Positions 57,942 through 64,000 of a stretch of DNA of 64,000 nucleotides are shown in pieces (positions within the stretch are counted from its first letter, which is position 1; every line of letters starts with the position of its first letter). The notes under the pieces are model-generated. The model saw only the letters and a list, made by a program, of their open reading frames with translations, did no database searches and was not told the origin of the DNA. Source of the DNA: Sesamum alatum (lineage: Eukaryota > Streptophyta > Magnoliopsida > Lamiales > Pedaliaceae); NCBI GenBank assembly GCA_034509735.1, contig JACGWO010000010.1, positions 10,987,193 through 11,051,192 of the forward strand, read 5' to 3'. The position numbers and the translations under genes are program-made.

Positions 57942-60900
57942 ATGTCGAACTGCCCATCATCGTCGTCGGGATCGGAGGAAGAGGATGAGGGAATGGACTC
58001 GTACAGAAAAGGAGGGTACCACGCCGTCAGAGTAGGCGATACATTCGCAGCTGGTCGATACATCGCCCAGCAGAAACTGGGCTGGGGTCAGTTCTCCACT
58101 GTTTGGCTCGCCTACGATACTCAATCATCCGTAAGAATTTCTCCTAGATGCCGTCGTTTTTAGTTTCTCTTTTGTCGCTGTAGAACTTTTCTCATTTTGC
58201 TTTCTGCGTCTGCCTTTGTAGATGATTTAAATTCCTGTTTGTATTTCGATATGTTTGGTCGATCTTCTTTCTGTTTTTGGGAATTTTCTTGTTTGCGACT
58301 CTAATGATGTTATTTATGCGCCTTCATTTTGCTTCATATGTTCAAGTTAAAAGAAATCTTGGTATTTTGATATGGGTGTATAATTTGATGATTGTGGATG
58401 CATCAATGCTTAGTCTATCCGCATTCATCTATGAACTTAGTGTGTTTGAAGACGCTTGAGTTGTAAATTCCCAATTCCCCAAAAAGTAGTGTGTTTGCTC
58501 AGCAAGCATAATCTGATGATGTCGTGAAAATGGTCATCTAGTTCATTAACTTCAATTCTTCTGGAAGGGCATCATTATCATTACCAAGTAGCAGCCTTCA
58601 ATGTTATAATTACTATAGCTTAGTAGTCATGTTATGGTTCCAGCTCTACAAACATGGCTGCTTGTTTCTGCAAGAAATCTAAAACCATGAATAAAGCATT
58701 AATGTAATACAGAGTATTTTATCTATCATATTCTGCAAAATTTGAATGATATTCTGACCCCCAACATTTCTAGCTTCACCACATTGACAGAATGATGTAG
58801 CTTTTTGAGTTGATGTTCTTTTATATGAATGCAACTCCTTTGACATGTTAAGTCCAATCTCAGTGTGTTTCTTGACTTTCCTTATTTGTGGCTTTGTTTG
58901 ATTTTATAGAAATATGTTGCCTTGAAGATCCAAAAAAGTGCACCGCAATTTGCTCAAGCTGCACTTCATGAAATTGAAATCCTTTGTGCTATTGCTGATG
59001 GTGATCCCTCAAATGAGAAATCTGTTGTACGGTTGGTGGACCACTTTAAGCATGCAGGCCCAAATGGTCAGCATTTGTGCATGGTCCTGGAATTTCTTGG
59101 TGATAGTTTGCTCCGTCTGATCAAGTACAATCGGTATAAAGGTCTTGAACTGGACAAAGTTAGAGAGATTTGCAAATGCATTTTGACGGCACTAGATTAC
59201 TTGCATGAGAAGCTGGGAATTATACATACTGACCTAAAACCTGAAAACATCCTTCTATGTAACACAATTAATCCTTCCAAAGATCCAATTAGGTCAGGAA
59301 GGACACCCATCCTTGAAAGGCCTGAGGGGAACCCGAATGGGGGAGTATCCATGAGTAGCATTGAGAAGAAATTGAAACAAAGGGCAAGAAGAGCAATTGC
59401 AAGGATATCAGAGAGGCGAGCTTCTATGGGAGGGGTAGGCATGGTACCAAAGCCTGCTAGATGCTTGGATGGGATTGACTTGAGATGCAAAGTTGTCGAT
59501 TTTGGAAATGCATGTTGGGCCGATCGGCCAATTGCTGAAGAAATTCAAACAAGACAATACAGAGCTCCAGAAGTTATTCTTCAATCTGGCTATTCTTATG
59601 CTGCTGATATGTGGTCATTTGCTTGTACTGCATTTGAACTTGCAACTGGTGAGATGATGTTTGCACCGAAGACTGGACAAGGCTTCAGTGAGGATGAGGT
59701 AGTAATTTAGACTTGATTTTATGTTTGTGCATTATAGCATGCATAAGCAACTTTAATAAGCTTCATTTTCTATTTCTGTTGCATAAGAGATAGTACAACA
59801 CCCTCGCTTAAAGTTTAGTCTAATTATAGGTAGACCCTCTCAAGCTTGGAAAATTACATCTACCTCTAGCACCAATAGACATTAAAAACCTCAAGTTTTT
59901 TAATGAAATGAGCTTTTAACCACTCATTTTAAAATTGCACAAACTCCATTGAGGGTGTCCAAAATAGAGAGACCTCACCTAAGATATGTCATTTATAACC
60001 ACCATTTGAAGTTTCTCCATTTACTATCAGACCCCTATGGTTTAATATTTATCCTAATAAAAGAATAAAAATCTTAAATATTTAAAGTAACTTTTGAGGG
60101 TAGACCAAGCTATATACCCAAACTGAAAATCAAGTCCATAAATTATATTTGGATGTGAGTATCGATTCTGGTAAATATCTTTTCTCGTTCTAAATTTACA
60201 CTTGCATGTACTTTGCTTGGTCTCAAGTGTAAGACATTTTGCTGAAGTTAACTCCTAAAAGCGGGTTTCTTTGATGTAAGCAGTTAATTGGTTCTCCACA
60301 TGATTATGCTAACCGCATAACTAAGCTCATAAAATTTTCAATTAAAAAAAAGATAAATTGATATAAATATAAAACTGTGATCCGTATACAATTACTTTAT
60401 TAAATATTAATTTTTTTAATTGAAGTAGTTAATAATATACTTACTAATATTATGGAATTTAATTTTAAATATCAGAACTTAGAAATATTAAATTTTGAGG
60501 TAAGTCAGTATAAATAAATTTCAAGTGAATTTCTGTAAATATTCGAGCTTTAAGAGATATTTCTATGAATTTTTAGTCATAATTTTTTTTTTTATTAAAA
60601 TTATGTGCAGTTGGCATCAAGAATTGAGATTATATTTAAGACAATTATTAGCATTAGGGAAGGTTTAAAACATAGGGGTCGTATCTGTATTGGGTAGAAC
60701 TCGTGGGAGGCTTATGTAACTATCAAATTGTTTGAAGTAGTCAACTTAGAGGTAAAAATGAGTTTAAGTTCAACTATTATGTCAATCGCAGGAAATGACG
60801 TTAATGAGACTAACTACTAGGTCTATTTGTTAGAAGATAACAAACATCAAATATATAACTTTTTAAACTTGAGGGGATCTATCTGTAGTTAGATCAACCT

Positions 60901-61641
60901 CAAGGGAGGGCATTGTAAGTATCCATTTCCATAAATTCTGAAGTTACTAGCAGTTGTTTCCTAATCTTTTCAGCATATTGTTGGGGAGTACTGGTGTCCC
61001 CTTGGTTTCTCCTACTGGCCACTCTTGATGTTCATCACGTAACACTGTTATGAAATGCATTTAATTTGAAACCTTTAAGGGTCGTCGATGAGCAATGATA
61101 GCAATCCTAGTTCTCCTGATTTCAGTATATAGCTAGTTTGCCTAGAAGTGGTGTCAGTTGATTTGTCATGACTGATGTGTTTTCATAGGATCACCTTGCT
61201 TTGATGATGGAGCTCCTTGGAAAGATGCCACGGAAGGTACAATTGTATTTCTAATCTGTCTATATTACTCAAACTACATGCAGAAATTGCTAACTATAAG
61301 TTTTAATGCTTGAATGGAAGGTTGCCACAGGTGGAGCTCGATCTAAAGATTACTTTGATAGATATGGGGACCTGAAGAGGATTAGAAGGCTGAAGTACGG
61401 GACTCTTGATCGACTACTTGTTGATAAATATAAATTTTCTGACGCTGATGCTCGTGAATTTGCTGGTTTTCTACGTCCCATATTTGATTTTGAACCTGAG
61501 AAGCGTCCAACTCCCAAGCAATGCCTACAACATCCATGGCTCAATACTGTTAATCAGGCTCATGGTGAGTTAAAAAGTGAATCTAGTGATGAAAAGGTGA
61601 ATGTTGGAATGACCAACCTGCAAATTAAGTTACGCAAGTGA
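57942..61641 (+). CDS. SRPK: SRPK-type serine/threonine protein kinase (SR-protein kinase)
   Basis: Predicted 448-residue kinase in four coding exons: 57942-58130, 58910-59698, 61189-61236 and 61321-61641. All introns are GT-AG and phase 0. SRPKs phosphorylate Arg-Ser domains of splicing factors in cytosol and nucleus. Visible in order: acidic-Ser N-terminus (residues 1-18), Gly-loop LGWGQFSTVW (46-55), Lys69 in YVALK, Glu84 of helix C, HTDLKPEN (169-176, catalytic Asp171; HTD in place of HRD is an SRPK trait), a basic spacer insert of about 70 residues (182-252) between the kinase halves, DFG (260-262), RAPE (281-284), DMWSFACTAFELATG and a C-terminal HPWL. The short spacer and total length fit plant SRPKs. 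The start is supported by an in-frame TGA five codons upstream. No stop or frameshift interrupts it, unlike every neighbour. Exon 4 could only begin at 61321 to keep frame (PRK then VATGGARSKDYF). Confidence 0.93.
58131..58909 (+). other. SRPK intron 1 (779 bp)
   Basis: The donor GTAAGA at 58131 follows codon 63 (Ser). The acceptor TTTTATAG ends at 58909. Nothing coding was recognised inside; the 60-codon frame at 58277-58459 is intronic. Confidence 0.85.
59699..61188 (+). other. SRPK intron 2 (1490 bp) with an inserted element
   Basis: The donor GTAGTA at 59699 follows FSEDE. The acceptor TTTTCATAG ends at 61188. Three quarters of the intron is the inverted-terminus element at 59796-60915. 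Confidence 0.85.
59796..60915. mobile_element. TIR DNA element in SRPK intron 2
   Basis: The left end CAACACCCTCGCTTAAAGTT matches the reverse complement of the right end (CAATGCCCTCCCTTGAGGTT). The similarity extends about 60 bp inward (ggtagaccctctcaagctt / agatagatcccctcaagttt). Total length is 1120 bp with no transposase frame. TA lies on both sides (59794-59795 and 60916-60917), a possible but weak target duplication. This is a non-autonomous DNA transposon of undetermined superfamily. Confidence 0.7.
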
Positions 61642-62480
61642 TTAGGCCTGGAAACGAGTTTTGTGCATGTTTTGGATTTTGTTTGTGGTTGACTACCTAA
61701 GATTAATGAAATGATAACACATGAAGAAATTGACTGAGAAACTGATATCAAGTGCCAAATGATAGCGTAGTTTTGAGTATGTCACTAGATAACTGCTGCA
61801 TCCATATCGACACTCGGACACAAATTCACCCGACTTCCCTTGGTTTTATGTGGATCATCGGAGAAATGGAAGCTTGACATGTCTCGACTGCATGCTGCAA
61901 GGAGGCACATCGTAATCTTCGCTTCTCATGGAATTCTTGTCCGATCGATAATTTGGGTTCCGGATGGGAGACTTTTACAGAAGTTCTTCAAATGTTTTCT
62001 ACCAAGAAATCAGAAAAATTCAAGCTCAGGTGAATGGGCAATGACATTTTGGTAGCTGATTATTCTGATAGGACTGGTAAAGAGTAGCTCACACTCTAGC
62101 TTACTTTGGCCGAAGGACTATAATACTGGCACTGTGTGATACTTTTCTTGTATAACAATTTTTGAACTGTGTGTAATTCCGTGTGGCTTTGCGATTTTTT
62201 CTTTTTCTCCTAATCTTTTTGGTTACCATCTTCAATGATATAATTGATTCCTCAAGCACTGTCATTCATTGAATATCAAGAATCTTCACATTATAGGCAA
62301 GGTTTTCGGAGTCATAAAATTAACAATAGTCGTCCAGATTTCTTTACGGATATTTCCTCTTTTGATGTAAACGAGTTTGTCTGTAGATCCATTACTTCCT
62401 TTGTACCCAAGAACATCTTTTGTATTAATGTAATGCTTCCTAGTTTTTGTTTAAAATAATAAATACATAATGACTGAGTA
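61642..62480 (+). other. Probable 3' UTR of SRPK with polyadenylation signal
   Basis: AATAAA occurs at 62458-62463 after a T-rich stretch, about 820 bp past the stop. Earlier weak signals near 61706 or 62155 cannot be excluded. The 71-codon frames at 61840 and 62244 have no recognisable domain and are not called as genes. Confidence 0.4.
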
Positions 62481-62539
62481 TGACCATTAGAGGTGTTCAA
62501 TACAATCGTTGTAACCCAACCAACCGTTCAACTCAAATC

Positions 62540-64000
62540 TGTTAGAATAGGTGACCAGAAAGCCAATAGGTTTGGCGATTTGTAACCTATTATACAACTC
62601 GATGTAATTGTAATATTATTATGTGATGAATAAAGTGAGTGTTCGTCACTATTGGTAGCTACTTTGTTGTGCTCACTTTACATTTGTTAAAACGGTGTTT
62701 AACTTATATCGCAACAAAGCCCACAGACCATGGATATGCAGTTGGGCCACGCATTGGATGGTGGTCATGAAACCAACTGATTAAGAGTTGGGTCTGAAAC
62801 ATTCCAAGTCGAGGACCTCGAGATAGGGCATCGAGAGTCCTATTGAGACTTGCGTCAAGAGTCGTGTTCATTGGATGAGTGCCGTGTTTCATCGGCGGTA
62901 GGCGTGGGACGCCTACACGATCTTGATGGGTTGGTCGACTGGGGTCGAGCCGACTGGACTGACTCGCGGGGATCATCATATGGAAGCCTTGGAGGCTTGG
63001 TCGGTATGATTGGATTCCCCGGTTCCGATAGTACGGGAGTAATCCTCAGACTTGAGGAATCATGGCAGTCACGTGCACAGGACGGCTGTATCTTGGATCT
63101 GGTGAGAGGTGATCATTCTGTAAGATGATCATTATAAGTCTTGTCCAGTGCAGTCGGAATGTGTAGCGAGGACGGTGGATTCCAAGAAGAGGATCCGTCC
63201 CCTGTTAGTTTATGACAGAGGTATCTCCTATGCACTCGGAGACACGTACATGCTGTTTGAAGCTGTGGCCACAGTGGTTGGTCGAACAGGGAATGGTTTC
63301 CTGTGTCGATGCAATGAAGCATACGTAGTCTCGAGTATTAAGCATAGATGCCTAGTCAAGGATGGGAACCGACGCCCAATTCCATACCCTAGACTAAGGC
63401 CGGGAGACGGTAGACGGAAGGATCGTACCCGTACGGAATCGGCGCCTAAATGTTCACGCCAATTCACCTAGTCTCTAGTGCCATGGACCGTTGCTAGACG
63501 GCCACCCATGGTAACGGGCCCTTGTGGGACACGGGCCCAAGTCTAGCTGAGGGTGAACCTAAAGGGTCACACACAAATCACCGAGGAGGTTGAGAGATCG
63601 ACTTGGAGTCAATCTCAAAGGATAAAATAAGTAATTGGATTACTTAAGGGAAATTCCATTGGATGGACGGGCCGATATTGTATCGGGCTTTCATTTAATC
63701 GGTAAATTGGATTTTCGATTAAATATGAAAAGTTGAGATGTTGAGACGTTGGCAACGAGAATAATTTAAGTGGACATTAAATTGGATTTAATATTGGGTT
63801 CGTCGCAATTGGATTACGATAAAACCCGGTCCGTTAAATTATACCCGAGAGGAGAAATAATTCCTAATTTGGAATAGGAAGAAGTTGGACTTCTTTCCTT
63901 AATTAAACATATCCGACATGCTCCTTTGGAGGGAGCAAAATCAGCCATGTTGCATGCTAGGTGGTATGTTGACTTGTCTCTTTTTGGAAAGAGACAAATC
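62540..64000 (+). mobile_element. Family B copia LTR, runs off the window
   Basis: It starts TGTTAGAATAGGTGACCAGAAAGC and is colinear with 25360-26287 joined to 28282 onward. It is cut by the window end at about two thirds of its length. AAATC (62535-62539) would be the target copy. Whether it is a solo LTR or the start of a full element cannot be seen. The 107-codon frame is open at 63148-63471. Confidence 0.92.

Noticed and set aside
61840..62055. A 71-codon frame after the SRPK stop as a separate gene or extra exon
   Set aside because: No recognisable domain. SRPK ends naturally at 61641 after the HPWL motif, and this lies in the probable 3' UTR.
1..64000. CRISPR array, bacterial operon, phage or organellar insertion
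   Set aside because: No regularly spaced repeats, ribosome-binding sites, phage or organelle genes were seen; all recognisable coding sequence is plant retrotransposon or nuclear kinase.

Overview
This is nuclear DNA of a flowering plant, probably a eudicot. The background is AT-rich. One intron-bearing host kinase gene lies near the right end (57942-61641). Almost everything else is a dense nest of retrotransposons: Ty1/copia elements with unusually long (about 2 kb) LTRs, chromovirus-like Ty3/gypsy relics, an L1-type LINE, a small Ty3/gypsy element with a Retrotrans_gag-type Gag, and two elements with inverted termini. No bacterial, organellar or viral genes, tRNA, rRNA or CRISPR array were seen. 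I identified families by reading translated domains and repeat ends by eye, without database searches.

Layout. 1-3890: a minus-strand copia element cut by the window edge (leader, primer site, 5' LTR). It abuts a plus-strand LTR fragment (3891-5390), and together they form a 1.5 kb inverted repeat. 5391-7311 and 29566-34698: the two halves of a minus-strand Ty3/gypsy relic. They were split by copia element B (7312-29565, target duplication CTCAG). B was invaded by copia element A (9664-20097, duplication CGCGG) in its leader and by a solo LTR (26288-28276, duplication CACGC) in its 3' LTR. 34699-36389: a truncated minus-strand B-type LTR. 36390-51130: a decayed minus-strand copia element D. 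Its integrase region was interrupted by a near full-length LINE (39891-47754, 14-bp duplication), and the LINE was in turn interrupted by a solo B-type LTR (44996-47220, duplication CCTTC). 51181-51490: an LTR-like fragment. 52000-52901: an element with long inverted termini. 53647-56934: a deleted Ty3/gypsy element holding another solo A-type LTR (54558-56549, duplication TATTG). 57942-61641: the SRPK-type protein kinase gene in four coding exons, with a 1.1 kb inverted-terminus element in its second intron. 62540-64000: another B-type LTR, starting 77 bp past the gene's likely polyadenylation signal and running off the window.

The kinase is the only gene likely to serve the plant. Its reading frame is intact and it carries every hallmark of SR-protein kinases, which phosphorylate splicing factors. 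The transposons are all broken at the protein level as read here. Element A is the exception in age: its two LTRs are almost identical although its gag-pol is split by many single-base frame changes.

I found no convincing new cellular system. The most interesting non-textbook signals are in the copia family: palindromic WRKY-type boxes in the A-type LTRs, a duplicated self-complementary motif and a covarying hairpin in the leader RNA, a very GC-rich leader block, and a 107-codon frame that stays open in several B-type LTRs.
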